From: a virus
Strand: one strand, 5' to 3'
IMG/VR virus record: IMGVR_UViG_3300037247_000810
Location: 39,460-103,459 of that record
Length of the DNA stretch: 64,000 nt
How positions within the stretch are numbered: position 1 is the first letter of the stretch; each line of letters opens with the position of its first letter. The notes beneath the pieces are model-generated. The model was not told the DNA's origin. It ran no database searches and saw nothing but the letters and a program-made list of their open reading frames with translations. The position numbers and the translations under genes are program-made. Shown here in pieces: positions 54,465 through 62,566 of this stretch.

Positions 54465-55374
54465 GACCCGCAATCCTCATGATTTGTCGGCCTACATACT
54501 CTGCTACTTGAGGGACGACAGCATTGCCGAGTCCCCTAAGTCTGTCCACCCTAGCGGGAACCCCATGAGCCATTCGACCCACGTTGGGTTCAATTTTCCA
54601 CCAGTCTTGTTCTCTAATCGCTGTACTTGAACAGTCAGCATCAAAGGTACGGTTCCTCGCTTGTGTGCCGGAGCATCGCAGTGATTGTGCGATCCGTCCC
54701 CGGCTTGCGGAGTCCGCCACTGCCTCACGGCCCTCTGCAAGTCCATCATCCCGGGCGGCCCCGTACCCTTCGCGTACTGCCCGCTCCGATGGCGGTTCGC
54801 CGCTCGTTTCTTCGCAGCCATCCACGCTTTTTCCGTCCGCCCGTCGTAGGTCTGTTGGGGCGTGGGCCACATCACATCCCGAATCGGTGTGGGCAATAAT
54901 GAAGACTCTGTTTCGGAGGTGTGGGGCTCCAACGTCTGCTGCCGACACACAACCCCATCCCGCATCGTACCCCAACGAGGAAAGGTCAGCGAGGACGAAT
55001 CCCATCCCTTTAGTAAGGAGTCCTGGGACGTTTTCCACAAGGACGTAGCGGGGTCGAAGTAGACCGATGACACGGGCGAACTCTGGCCAGAGCCAACGCG
55101 AATCGGCTTCAGCTTGCCGTTTACCCGCTGTCGAAACTGGTTGGCAGGGGAATCCTCCACAGATGAGATCGACTTTCGGCGTTGTTTCATCTAGCTCCCT
55201 CACATCCTCGTAGCAGTGTACGTCAGGCCAGTGCTTAGCCAGCACCTTGCGGCAATAGGGGTCGATTTCGCACTGCCAGATGATCTCCATGCCCGCCCGC
55301 TCCAAGCCCAAATCGATACCGCCAATACCAGAAAATAGGCTACCTACTGTCAGAGCGCCATCAAGTTCGCGCAT
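54451..55374 (-). CDS. dcm: DNA cytosine-5 methyltransferase
   Basis: 307 residues. Motif I GSLFSGIGGIDLGLERAG, motif IV GGFPCQPVS with the catalytic Cys77, motif VI ENVPG (114), motif VIII RNRVFIIAH and motif IX-X RLRGLGNAVVPQVAEYVG are all present, a complete enzyme. Likely protects phage DNA from restriction. A second frame overlaps residues 62-290. Confidence 0.93.
   Translation of the reverse strand: MRELDGALTVGSLFSGIGGIDLGLERAGMEIIWQCEIDPYCRKVLAKHWPDVHCYEDVRELDETTPKVDLICGGFPCQPVSTAGKRQAEADSRWLWPEFARVIGLLRPRYVLVENVPGLLTKGMGFVLADLSSLGYDAGWGCVSAADVGAPHLRNRVFIIAHTDSGCDVAHAPTDLRRADGKSVDGCEETSGEPPSERAVREGYGAARDDGLAEGREAVADSASRGRIAQSLRCSGTQARNRTFDADCSSTAIREQDWWKIEPNVGRMAHGVPARVDRLRGLGNAVVPQVAEYVGRQIMRIAGHAQT
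54504..55190 (-). CDS. Overprinted frame inside the cytosine methyltransferase gene, 228 aa
   Basis: Same strand, different frame, starting MKQRRKSISSVEDSPANQF. It holds SLWKTSQDSLLKGWDSS, FPRWGTMRDG, WPTPQQTYDG and KLNPTWVEWLMGFPLGWT, a pattern I know from separate phage proteins usually next to dcm genes. The whole frame is nested in dcm. It could be truly translated, or could reflect an ancestral fusion of frames. No separate ribosome site was found. Confidence 0.55.
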   Translation of the reverse strand: MKQRRKSISSVEDSPANQFRQRVNGKLKPIRVGSGQSSPVSSVYFDPATSLWKTSQDSLLKGWDSSSLTFPRWGTMRDGVVCRQQTLEPHTSETESSLLPTPIRDVMWPTPQQTYDGRTEKAWMAAKKRAANRHRSGQYAKGTGPPGMMDLQRAVRQWRTPQAGDGSHNHCDAPAHKRGTVPLMLTVQVQRLENKTGGKLNPTWVEWLMGFPLGWTDLGDSAMLSSLK

Positions 55375-55600
55375 GTCCCCCCAAGCCAGTCAGTTGCTCC
55401 GCCGCCTGCGCATTCATCTCGGCGGCCGTGATGGCGTGCTTCCCAACTCCTCCCCTAAAGTTGCGGGCCACTCCGCAATGACGGCAGTGGCCCGGCGCAG
55501 ATGGTGTTGACTTCGAATCGATGACCCAGCGGTGGCGCTTCGTGGGCGATTCCTCGCAATAATGAGCGCAGCCGGGGGCGCAATTATGAGCCACGATCAT
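55361..55600 (-). CDS. Zinc-type protein, 79 aa
   Basis: MIVAHNCAPGCAHYCEESPT and GHCRHCGVARNF. Probably a treble-clef finger. ATGA overlap upstream. Confidence 0.55.
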   Translation of the reverse strand: MIVAHNCAPGCAHYCEESPTKRHRWVIDSKSTPSAPGHCRHCGVARNFRGGVGKHAITAAEMNAQAAEQLTGLGGHART

Positions 55601-55752
55601 ACTCCCTTACAAACCAGCCATTCAACAATATGCGGCGCGGTGGCCTGATCAATCAGCTTTTCGTCTGGCCGCGCGCGACGGATATGCGGATCGTGGTACT
55701 GCACATATTCACATGGGACAAACCGGAGGCTATTCCACGTTGGCTTAATCAT
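55597..55752 (-). CDS. Small protein, 51 aa
   Basis: MIKPTWNSLRFVPCEYVQY; ATGA overlaps on both sides, so translation is coupled. Confidence 0.55.
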   Translation of the reverse strand: MIKPTWNSLRFVPCEYVQYHDPHIRRARPDEKLIDQATAPHIVEWLVCKGV

Positions 55753-57095
55753 ACCCTCGGCACCTGCTCGCGCGTGCGGCCGATGACCTCAATATCTCGC
55801 ACCTCATCCACCGTTGCCAGGTGGATGCGGGTCTGCTGCGTCTTGCGGCGCTTCGGGTGTAGGAACATGATCTCCTGCGACGGCAGATTGGCGGTCGGGC
55901 GGCTACCCTCTAGCACCTGCGGGGACGGGCCAACGAAGCAGCCGTTCTGGATGACCTCGCCACCAATCTCGTCCTCGGCGGACTCGGCGGTATGCAAATG
56001 GCCCTTGACCATGAAGTTGACGACCTCGCCGACCACCGCGTTCATGTGTAGCTTGTTGTCGAAGGCTCCCGTATACGTCCGGCGCAGGCCGCCGATCTTG
56101 TGACCGTGGCGGAGGTAGAACGACCAGCCTTCGATCTCCGTCATGAGGAAGAACGGACGGGCGATGTGGAAGTCCACCAGGCCGCCAGTGAGCGACATGA
56201 TGCCCGACGGCGATGTGTACTTGTCCGCGCCCTCACCGTACTCGATCCATTGACCGCCGGTCTGCTTCGATACCGCCTCGGCAATAAGCTGCCACGCCCA
56301 CAACTCCATGTTGTCTGCGCCGTAGGACTCGCGGTCGCGGGCAGTGATGCGGCCATGGTTGCCGCGCACCTTCAACCACACAGAATGCTCGAACCGTTGC
56401 GTGAGGTCAAGGATGATCTGGGTCATGTCCACCACGAACCCCGCGACCTGCCGCTCGACGGATGCCTCCATCTGGATGCCCTGTGACGGGAACATCAGCC
56501 CGTGGCCCTCGAAGTCATCTCCGAGTGCCAGCCCATAAAAGCGCGGCACCTTCATGAAAATCTGCCGCATCTGTGCGAACCGCAGCAAGCCATCCCGCCA
56601 GCGGCAGAGCCGTTCGCGGGCCAGGTCGATGTTATACTCGCCGATACCGCCGCTGATGCGCCGGTCGATCTGGGAACCGTAGTGCAGATCGGAGAAGGGA
56701 GCCACCATCGACTCCGGGGTATCGAAGCCCATATCCTCGATCCGCGTTGCCTGAATGTGCTCCGGCACAGGCCGGAGGCTGTCGGCACTCTCCAAGATCA
56801 GACCGCGCAATTCCTCGCGGCGCTGTGTCTCCTGCTCCTCGCGGGTCGGCGGCTTCTCTTTCACCTCGAACGGCTCGCCCTGAACGCGCTTCCGCTTGAG
56901 CACGTCCCGGATGATGTCCGCCGACAGATCGACCCAGTAGTCCTTGCCAGAGAACCACTTGTTCACCTCGGCCGCCACACTCTCGTAGCTACCACGGCCG
57001 GACGGGCCGCTGGCAGCAGTCGTGCGAACGTAAGCGCGCACGGTCTCCCGTAGTTCTTCGGGCATATCACGGAGTCGGGTGAAAGTTTCAGTCAT
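55749..57095 (-). CDS. Calcineurin-like metallophosphoesterase with N-terminal extension, 448 aa
   Basis: Start at ATG 57095 (MTETFTRLRDM). Residues 1-130 are helical. From about 135 the metal-binding motifs run in order: PFSDLHYGS (D-x-H), LALGDDFEGH (GD), VRGNHGRI (GNH), HGHKIGG and GHLHTAES. Family role: phosphodiester or phosphate ester hydrolysis. It is separate from the SbcD nuclease of this block. The target may be DNA, but this is inferred from its place next to polymerase and resolvase genes. Confidence 0.8.
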   Translation of the reverse strand: MTETFTRLRDMPEELRETVRAYVRTTAASGPSGRGSYESVAAEVNKWFSGKDYWVDLSADIIRDVLKRKRVQGEPFEVKEKPPTREEQETQRREELRGLILESADSLRPVPEHIQATRIEDMGFDTPESMVAPFSDLHYGSQIDRRISGGIGEYNIDLARERLCRWRDGLLRFAQMRQIFMKVPRFYGLALGDDFEGHGLMFPSQGIQMEASVERQVAGFVVDMTQIILDLTQRFEHSVWLKVRGNHGRITARDRESYGADNMELWAWQLIAEAVSKQTGGQWIEYGEGADKYTSPSGIMSLTGGLVDFHIARPFFLMTEIEGWSFYLRHGHKIGGLRRTYTGAFDNKLHMNAVVGEVVNFMVKGHLHTAESAEDEIGGEVIQNGCFVGPSPQVLEGSRPTANLPSQEIMFLHPKRRKTQQTRIHLATVDEVRDIEVIGRTREQVPRV

Positions 57096-57561
57096 GGTTT
57101 TCTCCCTTCGGTACGTTGTTGTGGCCCCACGCCGCAATACCGGCGGCGTCGTAGGCGTCCTGTGGTTGGCCAGGCGGCATCTGTAGGAACGTCTGCGCGA
57201 AGGCGGCGATCTCTTCCTTCGAAGCATGGCCATTGCCGAGCAGCCCCTTCTTCCAGGTGCCATTATCAACGAGCGAATTGGCTAGGCCGTGCCGCCACAG
57301 GAAGGAGCGAACAATACCCACTACCTGGGCCTGATCGCGGAGGGCCTTGGCATTGACCCCCATCACTGGTGTCTCGATGTAGACCCAGCAAACATGATGC
57401 CAGATACTCAATGACTGCACTTCCAACCGTGCCGCGAGTGCTTGAATCCGGTCTTCGGCCCGGCGGCCGTAACCCTCGATGCGGCAAATGTTTGGCACAC
57501 AGTCTCCGAGCGCCACGATCTGAATCGCCTTCGTGTCGGGATCGATACCCGCAATCCTCAT
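57088..57561 (-). CDS. RuvC-like resolvase, 157 aa
   Basis: Start at ATG 57561 after GGAGAGAAG. AGIDPDTKAIQIV has the first acidic residue of the RNase H-like fold; VYIETPVMG has the second; PQDAYDAAGIAAWG carries the last pair. Family role: cutting of Holliday junctions. Fits with RecA, polymerase and SbcCD in the block. Confidence 0.75.
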   Translation of the reverse strand: MRIAGIDPDTKAIQIVALGDCVPNICRIEGYGRRAEDRIQALAARLEVQSLSIWHHVCWVYIETPVMGVNAKALRDQAQVVGIVRSFLWRHGLANSLVDNGTWKKGLLGNGHASKEEIAAFAQTFLQMPPGQPQDAYDAAGIAAWGHNNVPKGENHD

Positions 57562-57604
57562 ACCTTCTCTCCGTCTCCTCTCAGGATACCCCATTGTAAC
57601 ACCA

Positions 57605-58306
57605 TTACACAGCGGCTGCCACCGTTGGGGCCTCTGCCCCCTTCAGCACGTGGGAATGGGTGATTTTGCGCACCTTCTCGAAGCTGTACGCAACGTCAGC
57701 CGCATCCACGTACTCGCGCTCCTGAGTGACCATGAGCACCTGGAATCCCAAACGATCAATGAGTGCGGCCATCATCTCCGCCAACGGGTGGCGGAACTCG
57801 ACACTGAGATGGGCGAACGGCTCGTCCATGACCAATACGAGCCGCAGTAGCGGCCGGGAGGCCATAATCAACAGGACGCGGAGCAGGAAGGCGATGATGC
57901 CGATGTAACCGCCACCCTGGCCCTCCATGACGTCCTCTTCCTGCCCATCTTTGACGAGCACGAACTCCACGGCGCTCATGTCCGCTTTCGTTGATGGCCT
58001 AATCTGTAGCTGTAACTCCTCACCGAACACGTGAGATAGGCCTTCGGAGACGATGGCCTCAGTCGACTTCTGGAACTTGCGCTGCCAGACCTCCTCCATC
58101 CCCTGAAGCCGGTCGAGAACAGTGCGCAGAATCTCGGCCTCATCGCCAGTCGCAGTGACGCGCTCCTCGGCCTCGGCGAGCGCAGCAGCAACTACCTCCC
58201 GCGCGCCCTCGTGCCGAGCTAGCTCCCGACTAAGCGCATCGAGGCGCGTTTGGAGCCGGGCCGCGATCTCATCAACCTCAAGCAAGGACGGATTCGGCTT
58301 CGTCAA
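57605..58306 (-). CDS. C-terminal half of a split Rad50/SbcC ATPase, 233 aa
   Basis: A coiled coil (about 1-80) precedes the ABC signature (EGQGGGYIGIIAFLL), Walker B LRLVLVMDEPFAHLS, and a D-loop region. There is no Walker A here; it is in the gene at 60276. The two halves would have to pair to make one ATP site. Overlaps the next gene by 29 bases. Confidence 0.8.
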   Translation of the reverse strand: MTKPNPSLLEVDEIAARLQTRLDALSRELARHEGAREVVAAALAEAEERVTATGDEAEILRTVLDRLQGMEEVWQRKFQKSTEAIVSEGLSHVFGEELQLQIRPSTKADMSAVEFVLVKDGQEEDVMEGQGGGYIGIIAFLLRVLLIMASRPLLRLVLVMDEPFAHLSVEFRHPLAEMMAALIDRLGFQVLMVTQEREYVDAADVAYSFEKVRKITHSHVLKGAEAPTVAAAV

Positions 58307-58538
58307 GCTGTTCCTCCAATTGCACCAGATCGGTTTTGATCTCTTCGATCAGCCGGTTCTCCTGGCGCTCCAGATCGCGGTCAGGATCGAGACCCAGTTG
58401 TTCGATAGCGTCGTCAGCGGCGGTAAGCTGATCCTCGGCCGCCTTCTTCTTCGTGCGCGCCTCGGTCGTGCACGTCTTGGCGCGGTCAACACGCTGGCGC
58501 AGATCGAGTACCTGTTGGGTTGGATCATCTTTAGCCAT
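58278..58538 (-). CDS. Coiled-coil protein between the Rad50 halves, 86 aa
   Basis: Start at ATG 58538 (MAKDDPTQQVLDL) after GGAAGGG. Almost wholly coiled coil (RLIEEIKTDLVQLEEQLDE). It could be a free piece of the missing SbcC arm. Confidence 0.6.
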   Translation of the reverse strand: MAKDDPTQQVLDLRQRVDRAKTCTTEARTKKKAAEDQLTAADDAIEQLGLDPDRDLERQENRLIEEIKTDLVQLEEQLDEAESVLA

Positions 58539-58555
58539 AAACACCCTTCCTCTTG

Positions 58556-58801
58556 TCATTGGCAAGACAGACAACGGTCGCCCTCGCGCTCGACCAGATT
58601 ATCACAGTCCGCACAAGGAACGCCTTTGCCCTCTTGACAATTCTCGCAATAGAGCTTGTCCCCTAATGCCAGCCAATCGCAATCGGTGGCGTGCCCTCGC
58701 GCCTCTTCAGGACTGGGGTGGTGGACGATGTAGTCAGTTTCAAGCTCCAGATTGCAGCCATCACAAACTGCGGTGTAACAAGTCGTCTGCGGTGTGCCCA
58801 T
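58556..58801 (-). CDS. Zinc-finger protein, 81 aa
   Basis: MGTPQTTCYTAVCDGCNLEL, YCENCQEG, CADCDNLV and CLSCQ: at least two zinc sites. Confidence 0.6.
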   Translation of the reverse strand: MGTPQTTCYTAVCDGCNLELETDYIVHHPSPEEARGHATDCDWLALGDKLYCENCQEGKGVPCADCDNLVEREGDRCLSCQ

Positions 58802-59023
58802 CTAATTCTCCTCCTCCTCATCATCATCGAGTGCAAATGGCAGCTTGTAATGGTCGCCAAGGCCAAGGCCAAGGCCGACCCACTTGAAGACGGCGCTGGG
58901 CCAAGTGTCCTCGGTCGCATCACAGAATGTGTGAAGCTCCCAACCCCGTTCTCGCGCTTCGTTCAACCGTTCCTCGATCCGCCCAGGGGGGAAGACTCGA
59001 TAAGCGTAATGCAATTTAGTCAC
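58802..59023 (-). CDS. Hypothetical protein, 73 aa
   Basis: MTKLHYAYRVFPPGRIEERL then NEARERGWELHTFC; acidic tail. 8-base overlap with the SbcD-like gene. Confidence 0.55.
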   Translation of the reverse strand: MTKLHYAYRVFPPGRIEERLNEARERGWELHTFCDATEDTWPSAVFKWVGLGLGLGDHYKLPFALDDDEEEEN

Positions 59024-59990
59024 AGGCCTCTGCCTCCGTTAGATAATGACGCAGCCGCCGAACCACCTCCGGCGGGTCGTCCTTGGTGTACCGGGCGATT
59101 AGCTCCTCCAGCGGCGTCTCTTCCAACTCCAGGGACGACGCCAGGTTCTCAGCGAAATCTCCTAGCTCCCGCTCCGGGGCCACCTCTTGATCGAAGAACA
59201 CCTCCTCGGCGGGGCGGGCCGACATAAGCGGATGCCGATCGAACTCGATCCCGCCTTTATCCAAGGTCACGGTCAGTACCTCCGGCCGCCGCTCCAGATT
59301 GTGCTTGGTGCGCTCGACCCGTGCGACGGAGCCGATGTTCGCGTACCAGCAGCCGGACGGCAACTGATGGATGCCCAGGTCTCGATGATCGTGCCCGCAC
59401 AAGAGCACGTGCAGCAAGTCAGTCGGTAGCTTGTCGGCGTTGTGATGTGGGTAGATGGCGTCCTGGCCCGGCGGCAGGATCATAGCGTGGGCAACCATGA
59501 TCGTGTACCCGTTCTTAGGCCGCAGCGCCACCTCTTCCTTCTTGAGCTTGAAGATATTCGAGAGGTTATCGATGTATGGCTCCCAGTTTCGCGGCACAAA
59601 TAGCACCTTCTCGCCACCCGCCTCAATGAGCCGGGCCTTGTCCAACCAATTGATGACGCCCGCCCTAATCAGCACACCGAATGGCATGGTGAACACCGAG
59701 TCCACGCCGGAGTAGGAGAAATCGTGGTTGCCACCGACGCCATAAATCTCGACGGGACGCCGCCGGTACAAATCCAGGAGGCGCACCAGCAGCCGATTGA
59801 TGTTGACAACGCCCCGGAATTTGTGGAAATAATCGCCGCAATCTACGATCAAATCGCAGCCAGTACGGGCGGCAATATCAAACGTCTCTTCCTGCTTAGC
59901 CAGAATGTCGTCCATATAGGACTCCGTGCGGCCAAGCGGCGGGCGGTCGGCGTTGTGCAGGTCGTTCCTGACGAGGAACTTAATGCTCAT
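59016..59990 (-). CDS. SbcD/Mre11-like nuclease, 324 aa
   Basis: VRNDLHNAD (metal motif 1), LIVDCGDYFHK (GD), VGGNHDFSYSG (GNHD), MVAHAMILP and LLCGHDHRDLG (GHxH) are in family order. Family role: with Rad50/SbcC, trims DNA ends and hairpins. The partner ATPase is split in the genes at 60276 and 57605. An extended acidic C-terminus may be the Rad50-binding part. Confidence 0.85.
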   Translation of the reverse strand: MSIKFLVRNDLHNADRPPLGRTESYMDDILAKQEETFDIAARTGCDLIVDCGDYFHKFRGVVNINRLLVRLLDLYRRRPVEIYGVGGNHDFSYSGVDSVFTMPFGVLIRAGVINWLDKARLIEAGGEKVLFVPRNWEPYIDNLSNIFKLKKEEVALRPKNGYTIMVAHAMILPPGQDAIYPHHNADKLPTDLLHVLLCGHDHRDLGIHQLPSGCWYANIGSVARVERTKHNLERRPEVLTVTLDKGGIEFDRHPLMSARPAEEVFFDQEVAPERELGDFAENLASSLELEETPLEELIARYTKDDPPEVVRRLRHYLTEAEACD

Positions 59991-60292
59991 GCTCTCCCCA
60001 CATCCGAATCGGTTGTGTCGGGCAGCCCCAATTCAACTGCGGCGGCAATAAAGCGCTTAGCAATGTCTGCACGGCCCCATCGAGCAAACAGCATTGAACT
60101 ACGAACCGCGATAGCCGCATCCGCTGTCTCGCGGACAGGTTGTGCTTCAACAATGAGGCCAAAGTCACTAGGATCACGATCTTGTAAGGTATCGAATGCT
60201 TCCCATTGATCCATTGCTTCAACGATCTCGTCGATGGCTTTGCTTGATAAAAACCATTTCATTGTGTTCTTGCCTTTATGATGCGTGCTCAT
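59987..60292 (-). CDS. Hypothetical protein, 101 aa
   Basis: ATG 60292 follows GGGGAGAGC, the same site as the SbcD-like gene; ATG 60262 is an alternative. MSTHHKGKNTMKWFLSS; helical. Overlaps the Rad50 N-terminal gene by 17 bases. Confidence 0.55.
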   Translation of the reverse strand: MSTHHKGKNTMKWFLSSKAIDEIVEAMDQWEAFDTLQDRDPSDFGLIVEAQPVRETADAAIAVRSSMLFARWGRADIAKRFIAAAVELGLPDTTDSDVGRA

Positions 60293-61229
60293 GCTCTCCC
60301 CACGCTTCGGTACTCCCACACAACGGACAAGCTCCTAGTTCCTCTACTAGCTTCTCGTACTGATGCTCCAGCCCCTCCAAGTCATCGAGTGCCTGGCCCA
60401 CCTCGGCCTGGGTCGCATCGACAGCGCCCGCCGCCTTCTTCGTCTGTTGAATGGCCGCCACGATCCCTTCCAGCGCGCCCACACGCTCTTCCAACGCCTC
60501 AACCTCTTCCATTCGCGGGAGCGTCAGGTCAGCAATAAGCAGCGAACCCGCGATGTCCTGAACAATGTCATCGGCCTGTTTTGCGATACCGAGACGCTGG
60601 TTGGCGGTGCGCATCAGCTTGTTGGCCCGCTCCAAGACATTGCGGACACGGCGCACGTTCGGCAACTCATCAAGCTGCGCCTTCGTCCGCCCGGCCTCCG
60701 TCTCAGCCACCTCGTGATCACGCTGGACGCGCTTCAGATCGCGGCGACAATCCATCTGCCCCTCCACCAGCACCGAGAGCTTAGTGAGCTTGGCAAGGGC
60801 GCGGGCGGCCAGCGTCGAGGACTCGGTGAGGAGCAGCGGCAGGTCGTGCTGCGAATGAAATTGAGGTGTGAAGGACACGCCCTTGTCGATTTCGATTCGC
60901 CGAATGCCGAGCACGTTCTCGATGTCCTCCGGCACCGTGCGGCCCACGCGCGTGTACGCCTGGTCGTCGGACGTGTAAGTCGCGCCCTTGTCGCGGGGCT
61001 TCTCCCATTCGATCTTCTTACCACCATCGAGCGTGAGCCGCACCCACGCCTTCTGCTGCTTGTGACGGATGAAGCGGGAACCAACTTGGTTGAAGCATAG
61101 GGCCTTGAGCGCGCGGATCAGGGCAGACTTACCGTTACCACTCGGCCCCACAATCACTGTGAACCGGCCAAGCGCCAGATCGATGTCCTCCAAGGACTGG
61201 TAGTCCTGTACCTCGATCCGTTCGAGCAT
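60276..61229 (-). CDS. N-terminal half of a split Rad50/SbcC ATPase with zinc hook, 317 aa
   Basis: Walker A GPSGNGKS at 28-35, a Q-loop region (HSQHDLPLLL), then a coiled coil from about 150 to 295, ending in CPLCGS (Cys301 and Cys304), the CXXC of a Rad50 zinc hook. In normal Rad50 the hook is mid-protein; here the protein ends 13 residues later. The second arm and Walker B are in separate genes at 58278 and 57605. Confidence 0.85.
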   Translation of the reverse strand: MLERIEVQDYQSLEDIDLALGRFTVIVGPSGNGKSALIRALKALCFNQVGSRFIRHKQQKAWVRLTLDGGKKIEWEKPRDKGATYTSDDQAYTRVGRTVPEDIENVLGIRRIEIDKGVSFTPQFHSQHDLPLLLTESSTLAARALAKLTKLSVLVEGQMDCRRDLKRVQRDHEVAETEAGRTKAQLDELPNVRRVRNVLERANKLMRTANQRLGIAKQADDIVQDIAGSLLIADLTLPRMEEVEALEERVGALEGIVAAIQQTKKAAGAVDATQAEVGQALDDLEGLEHQYEKLVEELGACPLCGSTEAWGEHEHAS

Positions 61230-61481
61230 CTAGAACGGCTCGATTCCGGGATCAGGATCGGCATACGCGACCACAACTTGCGTCAATTCGCCGACGAGAA
61301 TCATCAGACTGGCGCAGCGATCCACCAGATATTCGTCACCGTCTTCGTCCGCAAGTTCGCGGATGACGTTGACGACATCGATCACGTCCTGGCACGCCTC
61401 ACGCACGAGATCACCCTCGACAGTCGTCGGTACACAATCGTCAGAATCGCCGCCGCAGCACGAACCAATATCTTTGCACAT
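61230..61481 (-). CDS. Acidic cysteine-rich protein, 83 aa
   Basis: MCKDIGSCCGGDSDDCVPTT, then an acidic helix (ACQDVIDVVNVIRELADED). Stop abuts the Rad50 gene. Perhaps a DNA mimic or regulatory partner. Confidence 0.5.
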   Translation of the reverse strand: MCKDIGSCCGGDSDDCVPTTVEGDLVREACQDVIDVVNVIRELADEDGDEYLVDRCASLMILVGELTQVVVAYADPDPGIEPF

Positions 61482-62566
61482 TATGTCACCTCTGGGAAGC
61501 GTTTGCGGACAGTCTCCGACCAGAACTCCTCGCGGGCAGCAGCAGCGATGCGCTCGCGCAGCCCCGGCGCGTCAGCGAGAATCTGACCGAAGTCCGCCTC
61601 ATGGAACGATTCGTCGACGTCGGCCAACTTGTACCAGGAACCCTTCTTCACGACCATACCGAGTTTCAAAGCAGCCTGGAAGTGGGCGAAGTCATCATCG
61701 AAGCCGTCGTCGAAAGTGCAACGAATCAAGGCCTTGCCGAACGGGTTTGAGCACTTATTCTTGCTGATCTTTACCCGCGACATGATGCCGTAGGCCGGGC
61801 CGTCCTTGCCACCGTGCCGCAACTCCTCCCCCTTCTGCATATCGATGATGGTGCTGGCGTGGAATTGCAGCGGGCGCTTAGCGATCATCGTGCTCGTTTC
61901 CGCGCCGCGAAATCCGCCAGTCTCGACAATCTCCTTGTTCTGGTTGACGATGATCAGAACGATGTTCTCCTTGGCCACGATGGGCATGATGCGGCGTAGG
62001 GCAGCGCTCATAATCTTGGCGTGCTGCCCGATGGCCTGGCCTTCCTTCCCGAATTCGCCCTCAGACTCGGCCGTCGTCTGCGTACCGCCCACGCTGTCCC
62101 AAACGATGGTGGCCAGCGCATCTGGCGTCTCCGCCCGCACTGCCTTGATGCTCTTTTCAACCAGCCGAATCGCCTCCTCCATCGTCTCCGGCTGCGCTAG
62201 CAGCAGGTCTTCGCGCTCCAAGCCCAAACGGGCGGCACGGGATTCGTCGAACGCGAATTCGGCGTCGAGCAAAATGGCGATCCCACCGCGCTGGACGGTT
62301 TCGGCCAGCAGGTGCGTGATGAGCGAGGTCTTACCGGAGGACTCCCACCCACGCACCACTGTCAGGCGGCCAACTGGGATACCTGGCATATTCAACGCCA
62401 GATCGAGGGCAAGGCTCTGGGTCGAGAGATAGTCCTTGGCCCCGGCCACCTCGCCGGTCAAGATGCTCGATTCCTCACCCTCGCTCTTACGGATATGCTG
62501 AACTACCGCGTCGATGAGACGGGCGGGGCGTTCCTCGCCCGTCTCCGTCCTCTTGCTTCGTTGCAT
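61481..62566 (-). CDS. recA: RecA/UvsX-type recombinase
   Basis: 361 residues. Walker A GWESSGKTS (73-81), LLDAEFAFDE (Walker-B region), IVWDSVGGTQTT and VLIIVNQNKE follow RecA. Role: forms filaments on single-stranded DNA for strand exchange. It lies directly after the SSB gene. An SOS-cleavage partner was not seen. Confidence 0.93.
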   Translation of the reverse strand: MQRSKRTETGEERPARLIDAVVQHIRKSEGEESSILTGEVAGAKDYLSTQSLALDLALNMPGIPVGRLTVVRGWESSGKTSLITHLLAETVQRGGIAILLDAEFAFDESRAARLGLEREDLLLAQPETMEEAIRLVEKSIKAVRAETPDALATIVWDSVGGTQTTAESEGEFGKEGQAIGQHAKIMSAALRRIMPIVAKENIVLIIVNQNKEIVETGGFRGAETSTMIAKRPLQFHASTIIDMQKGEELRHGGKDGPAYGIMSRVKISKNKCSNPFGKALIRCTFDDGFDDDFAHFQAALKLGMVVKKGSWYKLADVDESFHEADFGQILADAPGLRERIAAAAREEFWSETVRKRFPEVT

